Assembly: GCA_964486685.1 (NCBI GenBank)
Contig: CAZAOE010000005.1
Location: forward strand, 1 to 62,067
Origin: JAIOTH01 sp964486685
GTDB lineage: Bacteria; Patescibacteriota; Patescibacteriia; UBA1558; S5-K13
Length of the DNA stretch: 62,067 nucleotides
Reading direction: 5' to 3'
The position numbers and the translations under genes are program-made. The notes under the pieces were generated by a model. The model made no database searches. It saw only the letters and a list, made by a program, of their open reading frames with translations, and was not told where the DNA came from. Every line of letters begins with the position of its first letter. Position 1 is the stretch's first letter. Shown here one piece after another: positions 9,774-17,529 of the stretch.

Positions 9774-9802
9774 TTGACAAAAAATATTATATTTAGTAAA
9801 CT
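9774..9802 (+). promoter_or_regulatory. Sigma70-type promoter for the inserted membrane-protein gene
   Basis: TTGACA at 9774-9779, a 17-base spacer, and TAAACT at 9797-9802. It starts two bases after the ruvC stop and stands about 20 bases before a strong Shine-Dalgarno. The perfect -35 box and ideal spacing make a real promoter likely. The -10 box matches four of six consensus positions. Confidence 0.7.
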
Positions 9803-9834
9803 GAAATGAAAAAATAAATACTAAGGAGGACATG

Positions 9835-10497
9835 ATGAAAGGTCCAGCTGATAAAAAATTAAGGAAAGAAATAAAGGAATCAATGAAAAGTCCAATTAAT
9901 GAAGATTTGAAACGCTTTACAATACCGACAATAATCCTGACTCTTGCTTTATTCGCTACTACTTTCTATTTCCTTAATAATTGCGATAATTGGGAAGTGG
10001 GAAAATATTCTACCCTCTTGATATTGGCTTGTATTGTGAATATTGTAATTTTTTTTCTTGGAAACTTTTTTAAAAAAAAAGTAATCCGAATAAACTCACG
10101 TAGCGCTGCTACCGCTATTAATATATTTGCTGTTTATATTGGAATTGAAATTTTAATTTCCATACTAAAAAATTGTGATCCTAATAACATGATAGATTTT
10201 TTTATTTTTTTAGGACTTGTAGGATTTTTCATATTTATTTCCACTATATCTTTGTATGGACATTTCTGTGCTTTTGATAAGTCAATCAGTCTCCTTGGAG
10301 AATGGTTGCCGAATTCTTGTAGAATCTTTCAAGAGTTTACTTTTGAGCGCATAGATTCTACCTATCAGCCATATCTACTCCATTACCCGCCTAAAATATA
10401 TTGGCAGATCGGTATTATCAAAAAAACATGTTTTATGGAGGGGGCAGTCATAGTCGTGCTTTTAATAAGCGCTCGATGGATTGTGCCACTAATTTAA
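9835..10497 (+). CDS. Uncharacterised five-helix membrane protein, inserted after ruvC
   Basis: I do not recognise the family. The protein has about 220 residues: a charged, lysine-rich N-terminus (MKGPADKKLRKEIKES) and about five hydrophobic helices, at FTIPTIILTLALFATTFYF, YSTLLILACIVNIVIFFLG, AATAINIFAVYIGIEILIS, MIDFFIFLGLVGFFIFIS and GAVIVVLLISARWIVPLI. A strong AAGGAGGA at 9823-9830 fits the ATG at 9835 better than the ATG at 9832. It has its own promoter and terminator and lies between ruvC and a second copy of the ruvC 3' end, so it looks like cargo of an integrated element. Its base and codon style is less AT-biased than many neighbours. Confidence 0.7.
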   Translation: MKGPADKKLRKEIKESMKSPINEDLKRFTIPTIILTLALFATTFYFLNNCDNWEVGKYSTLLILACIVNIVIFFLGNFFKKKVIRINSRSAATAINIFAVYIGIEILISILKNCDPNNMIDFFIFLGLVGFFIFISTISLYGHFCAFDKSISLLGEWLPNSCRIFQEFTFERIDSTYQPYLLHYPPKIYWQIGIIKKTCFMEGAVIVVLLISARWIVPLI

Positions 10498-10511
10498 AAT
10501 CTATACCCACG

Positions 10512-10540
10512 ACTACCGAATTTATGTTCGGTAGTTTTTT
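10512..10540 (+). terminator. Rho-independent terminator of the inserted gene
   Basis: A perfect 9-bp stem, ACTACCGAA (10512-10520) against TTCGGTAGT (10527-10535), with a six-base loop, followed by a run of T to 10540. It lies 15 bases after the stop codon. Confidence 0.88.
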
Positions 10541-10559
10541 ATTAATAATTAAATAATTT

Positions 10560-10679
10560 AAAAAACAAATCGCTGAAATGGTTAAAATAACTTTAAATTT
10601 AAAACAAATACCTAAAAAAGATGACGCTTCTGATGCTTTAGCGATTGCTTTAACTACATTATATAGTAAAAAATACTAA
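10560..10679 (+). pseudogene. Second, orphan copy of the ruvC 3' end
   Basis: In frame it reads KKQIAEMVKITLNLKQIPKK followed by DDASDALAIALTTLYSKKY and a stop. This is the last 39 residues of RuvC with only one conservative change (Leu to Ile) before a slightly different terminus. Yet 18 of the 37 aligned codons differ and 17 of those are synonymous, so the piece evolved under protein-level selection until recently. It has no start codon or N-terminal part, so it is not functional alone. It opens with the same 15 bases as the crossover core in ruvC. A simple recent tandem duplication would not explain the codon divergence. Confidence 0.88.
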
Positions 10680-10698
10680 AACAAATTAATAAAGAAAT

Positions 10699-10721
10699 CA
10701 GCACTAAAGTGCTGTTTTTTT
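10699..10721 (+). terminator. Terminator after the orphan ruvC end (probably the original ruvC terminator)
   Basis: Stem CAGCAC (10699-10704) against GTGCTG (10709-10714), loop TAAA, then seven T. It lies 19 bases after the orphan ruvC stop. Confidence 0.85.
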
Positions 10722-10737
10722 GATGATTATCTAACAC

Positions 10738-10840
10738 TGCCCTCCTTCGCCAAAGGATTCGGAGGACTATCCTTCTATTTCCTAACGGAAATTACGGATG
10801 GCCTGTGCCATCCGAAGCTCTGCGAAGCAGAGCGAAGGAT
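10738..10840. repeat. GC-rich multi-stem palindromic element (family G) joined to a tRNA 3' end
   Basis: It contains nested stems: CCTCC/GGAGG (10741-10745, 10761-10765); an outer ATCCTTC/GAAGGAT (10769-10775, 10834-10840); and inside that GGATGGC/GCCATCC (10796-10802, 10807-10813) and GCTCTGC/GCAGAGC (10817-10823, 10827-10833). The outer stem shares its last base with the A of the tRNA-Gly CCA. The RNA would fold into a three-way junction. Related pieces flank tRNA-Val at 48594-48698. Confidence 0.8.
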
Positions 10841-10914
10841 GGAGCGGGTAGGGGGAATCGAACCCCCGTCTTCAGCTTGGAAAGCTGTAATAATAACCAT
10901 TATACTATACCCGC
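10840..10914 (-). tRNA. tRNA-Gly (anticodon UCC), CCA encoded
   Basis: On the minus strand the gene starts GCGGGTATAGTATAATGG, has anticodon stem ACAGC/GCTG with loop TTTCCAA (anticodon TCC), a T-arm GGGGGTTCGATTCCCCC, acceptor stem GCGGGTA/TACCCGC, discriminator T and an encoded CCA at 10840-10842. It reads GGA and GGG glycine codons. A GC-rich palindromic element begins at the CCA. Confidence 0.95.
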
Positions 10915-10919
10915 AAAAG

Positions 10920-10993
10920 TAATTTTCAATTACCCGCCTTAATTTTATTGTTTAAAATTACGGCAGGTTACCAATTATCAATTTTCAATTATA
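10920..10993. repeat. Composite repeat: GC-armed palindrome inside a family F repeat
   Basis: The AT-rich TTTTCAATTA and TTACCAATTATCAATTTTCA arms are split by a segment of about 35 bases running from ACCCGCC (10932) to GGCAGGT (10962-10968), whose middle is also self-complementary (TTAATTTT against TTAAAATTA). A similar CCCGCC...GGCGGG core is nested in the repeat at 52390-52575. Confidence 0.65.
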
Positions 10994-11075
10994 AACTTTT
11001 ATTTTGAATTTTGCGCTTTGCTCTTTTAAAGTAATATCTATTAAATCATACTTATAATTCAAAGTCAATATTTCT

Positions 11076-12246
11076 TTACAACTCAATCTCCCCTTCTAAA
11101 ACCTGTTCTTGAAAATTAAAATCTAAATCAGACCATTGAATAAATTCTGACAAAAAATATTTTGTTTCTGCTTCATCCATTAAAATATTTTGCCCGGCAA
11201 CAGATTTAAAAGGATATAAATATATTTTATAGCTAAGTTCTTGTTCTGGACTAAAGAAAGTGGATATTCCTATGCCTAACCCTTCTTGCGTGTCTGGAGA
11301 AAAATATTGGTCAAAAATAAAATTACCTAAAGAATAAAAAATCGGCTTATTTTGATAAATTTCCATGCCCTGCACAACGTGCGGATGATGCCCAATTATC
11401 ATGTCTGCCCCTTGGTCAATAAAACTATGGGCAATTTCTTGTTGTAAATTGTTCTGATAATGAGTATATTCCACTCCCCCAATGAATATTTACAATTACT
11501 AAGTCCGTATTCTTTGCTAAATCTTGAATTATTTTATTGGCCTCCTCTTGGTTAAATTTTCCATAAACCATACTAAAGCCGGCTAAACCAATTTTATAAT
11601 TGCTTAGTTCTAAAATTTTAGAACTACATTCTCCTACTTGGCGGTCAATACAGCCCGAGTAATTAAAACCTAAATTTGTTAAATTTTCTCTGGTTTCTTC
11701 TACGCCTTGCTGGCCCTGGTCACTAAAATGATTATTAGCTAAATTAAAAAAATTAAAATTGTAATTTTTTAATCCTTGAATTAATTCTGGATGAAAAGCA
11801 AAATCATAAATCATTGTTGGCGGATAATGTTCGCCTTCATTGGTTACTACTCCTTCTAAATTAGCGCTAATTAAATCCACTCCCTTAAAAAATCTGTTTT
11901 CTTGACCAGCTAATTCTTCAAAAATATAGCTTAAACCCTTTTCAGCAATTAATTCTTTAACATGGCGATCAAGCATTAAATCACCAAAAAATAAAAAATT
12001 TAAAACCTCGGGATATTTTTCCATTATTTCTTCATCGCTTTCAACAATTTCTTCTTGATTAATGTTTTTTCCTTGAACTATTTTTTCTTTTAAACTATTT
12101 TGCTCTAATTTTTGATTTTTGGCTTGTAAATAAAAACAAAGGGTTAATAAACTAACTAAAATTAAAAAAATATTTAAAACAATAAATAAACCATTATGCT
12201 CTTTTTTATTTTCCAAATTAGAATAAATATCTTTTTCTTCCTTCAT
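11076..12246 (-). pseudogene. CapA family poly-gamma-glutamate-type metallophosphoesterase, frameshifted
   Basis: Two overlapping frames make one CapA-like protein of about 390 residues. The upstream part (start at 12246) has a TM anchor (GLFIVLNIFLILVSLLTLCFY), the metal site FFGDLMLDRHV, the NLEG motif, LANNHFSDQG and VNIHWG. The downstream part resumes with VEYTHYQNNLQQEIAHSFID, GHHPHVVQGMEIY and YSLGNFIFDQ. The break falls at the five-C run 11476-11480: one base fewer gives HWGVEYTH, exactly the family pattern. All metal ligands survive in the two halves. It could be a real lesion, a slippage-controlled gene or a sequencing error. Known CapA proteins act in poly-gamma-glutamate export or in envelope metabolism. 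Confidence 0.85.
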
Positions 12247-12357
12247 ATAATTATTTAAGCAATCATAAATTTATTTTATCATCAAAAAAGTAAAATTAAA
12301 AAGTTTTCTTTACTATTCTGCTTATCTTTGCTAAATTAAATATTACTTAATTAGTAA

Positions 12358-12455
12358 CAAGTTAAAAGTTACAAGTTACAAGTAAATTAATAGCACTTGG
12401 AACTTGCCTGTCCTCTGAAGCCTTGGCGAAAGAGGACAACTTGAAACTATCAACT
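12358..12455. repeat. Composite repeat: AAGTTACAAGTT arms with GC hairpin
   Basis: AT-rich direct and inverted AAGTTACAAGTTACAAG and ACTTGAAAC arms enclose a hairpin, TGTCCTCT (12409-12416) against AGAGGACA (12431-12438). The 30 bases from 12409 match the 30 bases at 41439-41468 inside rpsA nearly base for base (TGTCCTCTG.AGC.TT.GCGA), so the same element exists between genes and in frame. Confidence 0.75.
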
Positions 12456-12459
12456 ATTT

Positions 12460-13755
12460 ATGAAAATTGAAAAAAAACAACTACCTAAAAATCAAGCGGA
12501 ATTAACCATTGAAATTAAGCCCGCAGAATATCAAAATTTTTTGGAAAAAACAGCTCAAAAAATGTCTGAAAATTCAAAAATTAAGGGCTTTCGACCAGGC
12601 AAAGCGCCTTATGATTTATTAAAAGCCCAATTTGGAGAAATGAAAATTTTGGAAAATGCCTTAAACGATATTTTAACTCATTTTTATTTTGAAACTATTA
12701 AAAAAGAAAAGCTAAAACCGATTTCTTATCCACAAATAGATATTCAAAAAATGGCTGTAAATAATCCTTTAATTTTTAAAGCTACTATTAACTTAATTCC
12801 AGAAGTAAAGCTTGGTGATTTAAATAAAATTAAAATTAAGCCAAAAAAAATTGAAATCAAGGAGCAAGAAATTGATAAAGCCATAGAAACTTTAAGAGAG
12901 AATCAGGCCAAAGAAATTTTAGCTGATAAAAAAATAGCTAAAGGCGATAAAGCTGAAATAGATTTTACTGTTAAAATCGACAATGTTCCGATTGAAGATG
13001 GTAAATCCACCAATTACCCCCTTGTTATTGGTAAAGGACATATGATTCCTGGTTTTGAAGATAATTTAATTGGCAAGAAAAAAGACGAAGAAATAAAATT
13101 TAAACTTAATTTTCCTAAAGAATATCATAATAAAAATTTAGCTGGTAAAGAAGCTGACTTTGAAGTTAAAATAAAAAGCGTTTTTCAACGCGAATTGCCA
13201 GAAATAAATGACGCCTGGGCTCAAAAAACCCTAAGCTCTAAAAATCTAAATGATTTGAAAGATAAAATAAAGAAAAACTATCAAATCCAAAAAGAGCAAG
13301 AACAAGATAGGAGATTAGAAAACGAAATTATAGAAAAATTAATCCAAAATTCAGAAATAGGTGAACTTTCTGATAATTTACTTCAGCAAGAAACTCATAA
13401 AATGATTGAGGAATTAAAACAAAATATAAGCCAACAGGGTTTAAAATTTGAGGATTACTTAAAACAAATCAATAAAAAAGTAGAAGATCTGGAAAATAAT
13501 TTTAAAGAACAAGCCCAAAAAAGATTACAGGCCTCTTTAATCATGAGAAAGCTTATTGAAGAGGAAAAGATAGAGGCCTCTGACAAAGAAATCCAAAATG
13601 AAATTGAAATGGCTCAACAAATGTATGGAAATAACGAACAAATAGCTAAAACCTTAAACTCTCCAGAATATCAAGCCCAGTTAAAAATAAATCTTTTAAA
13701 CAAAAAAGTAATGGAATATCTGAAAAAGAAATGCGACCCAAATATTACAAATTAA
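12460..13755 (+). CDS. tig: Trigger factor (ribosome-associated chaperone and prolyl isomerase)
   Basis: A 431-residue protein. The N-terminal ribosome-binding domain has the signature KGFRPGKAP near residue 43. An FKBP-type PPIase domain (about 150-245) has KGDKAEIDFTVKID, YPLVIGKGHMIPGFEDNLIG and FKLNFPKEYHNKNLAGKEADF. A helical C-terminal arm region fills the rest. It binds near the nascent-chain exit tunnel and helps folding. Normal length. No Shine-Dalgarno sequence; the ATG follows a repeat directly. Confidence 0.97.
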   Translation: MKIEKKQLPKNQAELTIEIKPAEYQNFLEKTAQKMSENSKIKGFRPGKAPYDLLKAQFGEMKILENALNDILTHFYFETIKKEKLKPISYPQIDIQKMAVNNPLIFKATINLIPEVKLGDLNKIKIKPKKIEIKEQEIDKAIETLRENQAKEILADKKIAKGDKAEIDFTVKIDNVPIEDGKSTNYPLVIGKGHMIPGFEDNLIGKKKDEEIKFKLNFPKEYHNKNLAGKEADFEVKIKSVFQRELPEINDAWAQKTLSSKNLNDLKDKIKKNYQIQKEQEQDRRLENEIIEKLIQNSEIGELSDNLLQQETHKMIEELKQNISQQGLKFEDYLKQINKKVEDLENNFKEQAQKRLQASLIMRKLIEEEKIEASDKEIQNEIEMAQQMYGNNEQIAKTLNSPEYQAQLKINLLNKKVMEYLKKKCDPNITN

Positions 13756-13757
13756 TC

Positions 13758-13862
13758 CCCGCCTGCCACGTCGAACGTGGCCTGCCATCGCCTGCCCACT
13801 CGCCATTGCTATCGCTCAGGCGATTAGCAGGCGAGATGCCGTAGACTATGGCGGGCAGGCGA
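13758..13862. repeat. GC-rich palindromic repeat cluster (family G)
   Basis: About 105 bases, strikingly GC-rich compared with both flanks. It holds a perfect 7-bp hairpin GCCACGT/ACGTGGC (13765-13771, 13775-13781) and repeated CGCCTGCC blocks facing GGCGGGCAGGCG (13850-13861). The first ATG of the next frame follows 24 bases later, so the element forms its 5' flank. Confidence 0.75.
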
Positions 13863-13885
13863 ATGACCTAAATTTAAAATAATCA

Positions 13886-15391
13886 ATGCTCTTTGGGTCA
13901 AGAAAAACCATGACTAAACCTTTCAAACTTATTCTTTTCACCTTCTTAATAATAGCTGGCGCTACTCTATTTGTTATTATAAAATTCAATATAGACAATA
14001 AACCCCTTTCCTTTTCTAAAAATAATTCAAATACTATGAAAAAAATAATTAAAGAATGCACTTTGGCTGGTTCTTTTTTTCCAGCTGAAAAAGAAGAATT
14101 AAACACAATGGTTGATAATTTTTTAAACAATGCTGAAAATAAAAATTATCAAAATATTAAAGCCATAGTTGTACCGCATGCTGGACTAATTTATAGTGGA
14201 CAAACAGCGGCTTATGCATATAAACAATTAGAAAATAAAAATATAAACAAAATAATTTTAATCGGTCCGACTCATCACCAATATACTGATAAATTAACTT
14301 TTATGCATGCTGATTATTGGAACACTCCTTTGGGTGAAATAGAATTAGACAATAAATCAATTTATGAATTAGAAAAAAATCCTGATTTTACATTTTTTGA
14401 CCAGGCCTTTATAGAAGAAAATTCTTTAGAAACACAATTGCCTTTTATTAAAAAAATACTGCCTCAAGCTAAGCTTATTCCTATTGCTGTTGGCATTTTA
14501 AACAATGGACAAATTCAATCTGCCAGTGCCAGCTTATTAAACATTATAGATGAAAATACTATTTTAATAATCAGCACTGACCTTTCTCATTATCATCCAC
14601 AAGAAGAAGCTCAAAAAATTGATAAAATTTGTTTAGATTCAATTAAAAATTTAGAATTTGATTCTGAATGCGAGGCCTGCGGAGAAGTGGGTTTAAAAAT
14701 CCTTTTTCAAACGGCTCAAAAATTAAATTGGCAAGCCGAGGTTTTAGATTATAGCCATAGCGGTGAAATAACTGGCGATGTAGAAGTGGTGGGATATGCG
14801 TCAGCTATAATAACCGGGGAACTGAAGAACCTAAAAACTAAAGAACAAGAAAATAATTATTCTACGGAAGAAATGGCTTACTTATTAAAATTAGCTCGGG
14901 ATACTATTCAATATGCTTTTGAAAATAATGGTAAAATAATGCCTTTAGAAAATATTCCTGAAAAATTTAAAGAAAAAAGAGGTGTTTTTGTGACCCTACA
15001 TAAACAAGGAAAATTACGCGGTTGTATTGGTTATATTCAACCGATTGAAAAGCTTTACCAGGCTGTTCAAAATAATGTTCTTTCAGCAGCTCTTAATGAT
15101 CCTCGTTTTAATCCTTTGGAAAAAAATGAGTTAATTGACTGCGAAATTGAAATTTCTGTTCTCAGTGTTCCAGAAAAAACTACTTTAAACGAAATTCAGG
15201 AAAATATTGATGGTGTTATTTTAAAACAGGGTCTTAATCAAGCCACTTATCTACCTCAAGTTTGGGAAGATATTAATGGTCCAGCAGAATTTTATGGTTC
15301 TTTATGTATAAAAGCTGGATTACAAGCAGATTGTTATACAGACGAAGAAACTGAATTTTATAAATATCAAGCAGAGGTATTTCATGAATAA
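13886..15391 (+). CDS. MEMO1-AMMECR1 fusion protein (AmmeMemoRadiSam system), membrane-anchored
   Basis: A 501-residue two-domain protein. Residues 10-33 are one TM helix (KPFKLILFTFLIIAGATLFVIIKF). Residues about 50-310 are a MEMO1-type dioxygenase-like domain with VVPHAGLIYSGQTAA, IGPTHHQY and ISTDLSHYHP, the His/Asp residues of the MEMO metal site. Residues about 325-500 are AMMECR1, with GVFVTLHKQGKLRGCIGY and SAALNDPRFNPL. In other bacteria these occur with a radical SAM enzyme; none is in the window. The true start may be the ATG at 13910 (MTKPFK), since the first eight codons lie close to a repeat. The biochemical role of this system is not settled. Confidence 0.9.
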   Translation: MLFGSRKTMTKPFKLILFTFLIIAGATLFVIIKFNIDNKPLSFSKNNSNTMKKIIKECTLAGSFFPAEKEELNTMVDNFLNNAENKNYQNIKAIVVPHAGLIYSGQTAAYAYKQLENKNINKIILIGPTHHQYTDKLTFMHADYWNTPLGEIELDNKSIYELEKNPDFTFFDQAFIEENSLETQLPFIKKILPQAKLIPIAVGILNNGQIQSASASLLNIIDENTILIISTDLSHYHPQEEAQKIDKICLDSIKNLEFDSECEACGEVGLKILFQTAQKLNWQAEVLDYSHSGEITGDVEVVGYASAIITGELKNLKTKEQENNYSTEEMAYLLKLARDTIQYAFENNGKIMPLENIPEKFKEKRGVFVTLHKQGKLRGCIGYIQPIEKLYQAVQNNVLSAALNDPRFNPLEKNELIDCEIEISVLSVPEKTTLNEIQENIDGVILKQGLNQATYLPQVWEDINGPAEFYGSLCIKAGLQADCYTDEETEFYKYQAEVFHE

Positions 15392-15664
15392 CGCGATCCT
15401 AATATACTATATATTCTTAACCAGAGACCAGGTCTGCTGTATATGAAAATTACCAATTACCAATTTTCAATTTGAATTTAATTAAAAAATTTTCAATCAT
15501 CAATGTCTTACTAATTATCTACTTAAAACATTAATCGAGAGGAATTGTAAATTGAGTCATTGAGATTTAAATGAAAATTGAAAATTTCAAATTGATAATT
15601 GACTAAATTCTTCATTAAAATCACTAAACAAATTTAAATAATCTAAGTTAAATTAAAATCACCT
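15392..15664. repeat. Gene-free spacer of mixed family A and family F repeats
   Basis: It starts with the family A head CGCGATCCTAATATAC, then a small imperfect hairpin around CCAGAGACCAGGTCTG, then TTACCAATTACCAATTTTCA and, about 100 bases later, the facing GAAAATTGAAAATTTCAAAT. No ORF or clear promoter is seen before tsaD. Confidence 0.6.
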
Positions 15665-16675
15665 ATGCGTATTCTTGGAATAGAATCTTCTTGTGACGAA
15701 AGTGCTATTGCTTTGTTAAATATAACTAAGAACAAATTTAAAATTGAAAAAAATATTGTTTCTTCGCAAATTAATATCCACAAAAAATATGGCGGAATAG
15801 TTCCAGAAGTTGCTGCTCGTCAACATGCTGAAAATTTCTTTCCTATTTTAAAACAAGCTCAAATAAATTTTAAAAAAATTGATAACATTGCTGTAACTTA
15901 TGGACCAGGATTAATTACTTCTTTAATGATTGGGGTAGAATTAGCTAAAACCTTAGCTTATATTTATCAAAAACCATTAATACCCATTAATCATATTGAA
16001 GCTCATATTTATTCTAACTGGTTAAGCCATCCTGAATTATTTAAAAAGAAAATTTTTTCGTCCTTAGCCGTGGTGGTTTCCGGTGGACATACTCAAATAT
16101 TTTTAATGAAAAATTATGGTCAATACAAATTAATTGGTCAAACTGTTGATGATGCTGTTGGTGAGGCCTATGATAAAGTAGCAAAAATTTTAAATCTTGG
16201 CTATCCAGGCGGCCCAATCATTTCTCAACGAGCTGAAAAATATCATGGTCCTGATAAATTAAAATTTCCACGTCCCATGAAAAATACTAAAGATTTTAAT
16301 ATGTCTTTTTCAGGATTAAAAACTGCCGTACTATACAAAGCCCGGGATGAAAAAAAATGGACTGATCAAAAAATTAATGAATATTGTTTTAGTTTTCAAA
16401 ATGCAGTTGTAGATGTCTTAACTCATAAAATAATTAAAGCTGCTAAAAAATATGAAGTAAAAAATATTTTATTGGGTGGCGGAGTTAGCGCTAATCAAGA
16501 ATTAAGAGCGACTTTAAAAAATAAAGCTGGTAAATTAGGAATTAAAACTTATTTTCCAGAATTAAAATATACCGGCGATAATGCCACTATGATTGCTATG
16601 GCGGGATATTTTAATAGAGCTAAGGCCAAAAAAAATTATTTTAATTTAAATGCTAATGCTAATTTAGAATTATAA
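15665..16675 (+). CDS. tsaD: tRNA t6A37 threonylcarbamoyltransferase TsaD
   Basis: A 336-residue ASKHA-fold protein that transfers threonylcarbamoyl to A37 of ANN-decoding tRNAs with TsaB and TsaE. Visible motifs are MRILGIESSCDES at the N-terminus, GGIVPEVAARQHAENF, the metal-binding NHIEAHIYS (H, E, H), VVSGGHTQIF, and LLGGGVSANQELR near residue 272. Normal length. tsaE lies 1 kb downstream on the same strand, separated by an accessory island. No Shine-Dalgarno sequence. Confidence 0.97.
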   Translation: MRILGIESSCDESAIALLNITKNKFKIEKNIVSSQINIHKKYGGIVPEVAARQHAENFFPILKQAQINFKKIDNIAVTYGPGLITSLMIGVELAKTLAYIYQKPLIPINHIEAHIYSNWLSHPELFKKKIFSSLAVVVSGGHTQIFLMKNYGQYKLIGQTVDDAVGEAYDKVAKILNLGYPGGPIISQRAEKYHGPDKLKFPRPMKNTKDFNMSFSGLKTAVLYKARDEKKWTDQKINEYCFSFQNAVVDVLTHKIIKAAKKYEVKNILLGGGVSANQELRATLKNKAGKLGIKTYFPELKYTGDNATMIAMAGYFNRAKAKKNYFNLNANANLEL

Positions 16676-16693
16676 TCTTTCCTTACCAAATAA

Positions 16694-16723
16694 CAAAAAA
16701 TCGCTGATTCTATTATCAACGAT
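16694..16723 (-). terminator. Terminator for the minus-strand accessory gene, probably bidirectional
   Basis: Stem ATCGCTGAT (16700-16708) with ATCAACGAT (16715-16723), one wobble pair, with seven A on the plus strand giving a U-run for minus transcription. The other side has ATTTTATTTTTT, so it may also stop tsaD transcription. Confidence 0.75.
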
Positions 16724-16724
16724 T

Positions 16725-17276
16725 TTATTTTTTAAAATTTTCAAATGCTTTTTGAATTTCATTTCCAAAATCCAAAATATTTTTCTGCACTATTTTATTA
16801 CCGTAATCAACACAGACAAAATTACCATTTTTAGAATAACCAAAATTAAATAGATTACGAAAAACATGGGCATGAACAAGGTATCCTTCGTCAAAACTAA
16901 ATCCATTAATTGTGCTAACTATAAGCTTCTCGTATTTATCAATTTCATTTGATTTACAAGTTAGAATAACACATCTTTCCTGAATATTTAAAAATCCCAA
17001 AAAAGAAAAAAGTGTTTTAGCACAAAAACTATGATAAGTTCTTTGATAAAAAATAAATTCAGACCAGTTTTCTAGAACAGGTTCTATAATAGATTTTAGA
17101 TAAGATAAAAAATATTTTTTTATAAAATCTTCTATTGACATACCGACTCTTAATATAGTAAAAAAATCTGAAAATAATCTTCTACAAACTTTTAAAGAAT
17201 ACGATATATTGATAATTTTTATGACAAAATTATCAAAAATTAAAACAATACGCGTAGAACCCTTTAAAATTTTCAT
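16725..17276 (-). CDS. Uncharacterised protein with possible kinase-like fold
   Basis: A 183-residue protein, not firmly recognised. The start KGSTRIVLIFDNFVIKI resembles the glycine-rich strand and VAIK-type lysine of protein-kinase-like folds, and the end reads FNFGYSKNGNFVCVDYGNK, with a DFG-like DYG. The middle is aromatic-rich (WSEFIFYQRTYHSF) with no HRD motif, so kinase activity is doubtful. A textbook promoter and a strong AAAGGAGG (17281-17288) precede the ATG, and a terminator follows. With the divergent small ORF it forms an island between tsaD and tsaE. The composition and expression signals suggest acquired, perhaps phage-related DNA. Confidence 0.6.
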   Translation of the reverse strand: MKILKGSTRIVLIFDNFVIKIINISYSLKVCRRLFSDFFTILRVGMSIEDFIKKYFLSYLKSIIEPVLENWSEFIFYQRTYHSFCAKTLFSFLGFLNIQERCVILTCKSNEIDKYEKLIVSTINGFSFDEGYLVHAHVFRNLFNFGYSKNGNFVCVDYGNKIVQKNILDFGNEIQKAFENFKK

Positions 17277-17302
17277 TGGTCCTCCTTTAAATTAATTGTT
17301 CA

Positions 17303-17331
17303 ATTTTATAATATACAAATAAAAAAGTCAA
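17303..17331 (-). promoter_or_regulatory. Sigma70-type promoter of the 183-residue gene
   Basis: On the minus strand, TTGACT (17326-17331), a 17-base spacer, then TAAAAT (17303-17308), part of TATAAAAT. It is followed by a short leader and AAAGGAGG. Confidence 0.75.
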
Positions 17332-17374
17332 ACTTTGATTGCTCAAAAAGAACAAATTTGCTAATCTTTTAAAT

Positions 17375-17521
17375 ATGAAATCAATAACCTTACTAAAAAT
17401 TAATAATTTTAAATTATCATTTGCTTGGTATGATTTATGGATTGGATTTTATATTGATAAAGATAATAAAAAATTATATATTTGTTTAATACCTACTTTA
17501 TTAATTACTATAAAATACTAA
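17375..17521 (+). CDS. Small uncharacterised protein (48 residues)
   Basis: The frame is open from a TTG at 17339, but the first ATG at 17375 gives MKSITLLKINNFKLSFAWYD and continues through LWIGFYIDKDNKKLYICLIP to a stop. The aromatic-rich WYDLWIGFYID block followed by a charged turn and LYICLIP looks like a real small beta-rich fold of the kind I associate with phage-type small proteins, but I cannot name it. There is no Shine-Dalgarno sequence, and it is divergent from the kinase-like gene. It could still be a chance frame. Confidence 0.4.
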   Translation: MKSITLLKINNFKLSFAWYDLWIGFYIDKDNKKLYICLIPTLLITIKY

Positions 17522-17529
17522 TAGTTAAT

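Noticed and set aside
17339..17374. TTG start for the small WYDLWIG protein
   Set aside because: No ribosome site is present and the first 12 codons add nothing protein-like; the ATG at 17375 is more economical.
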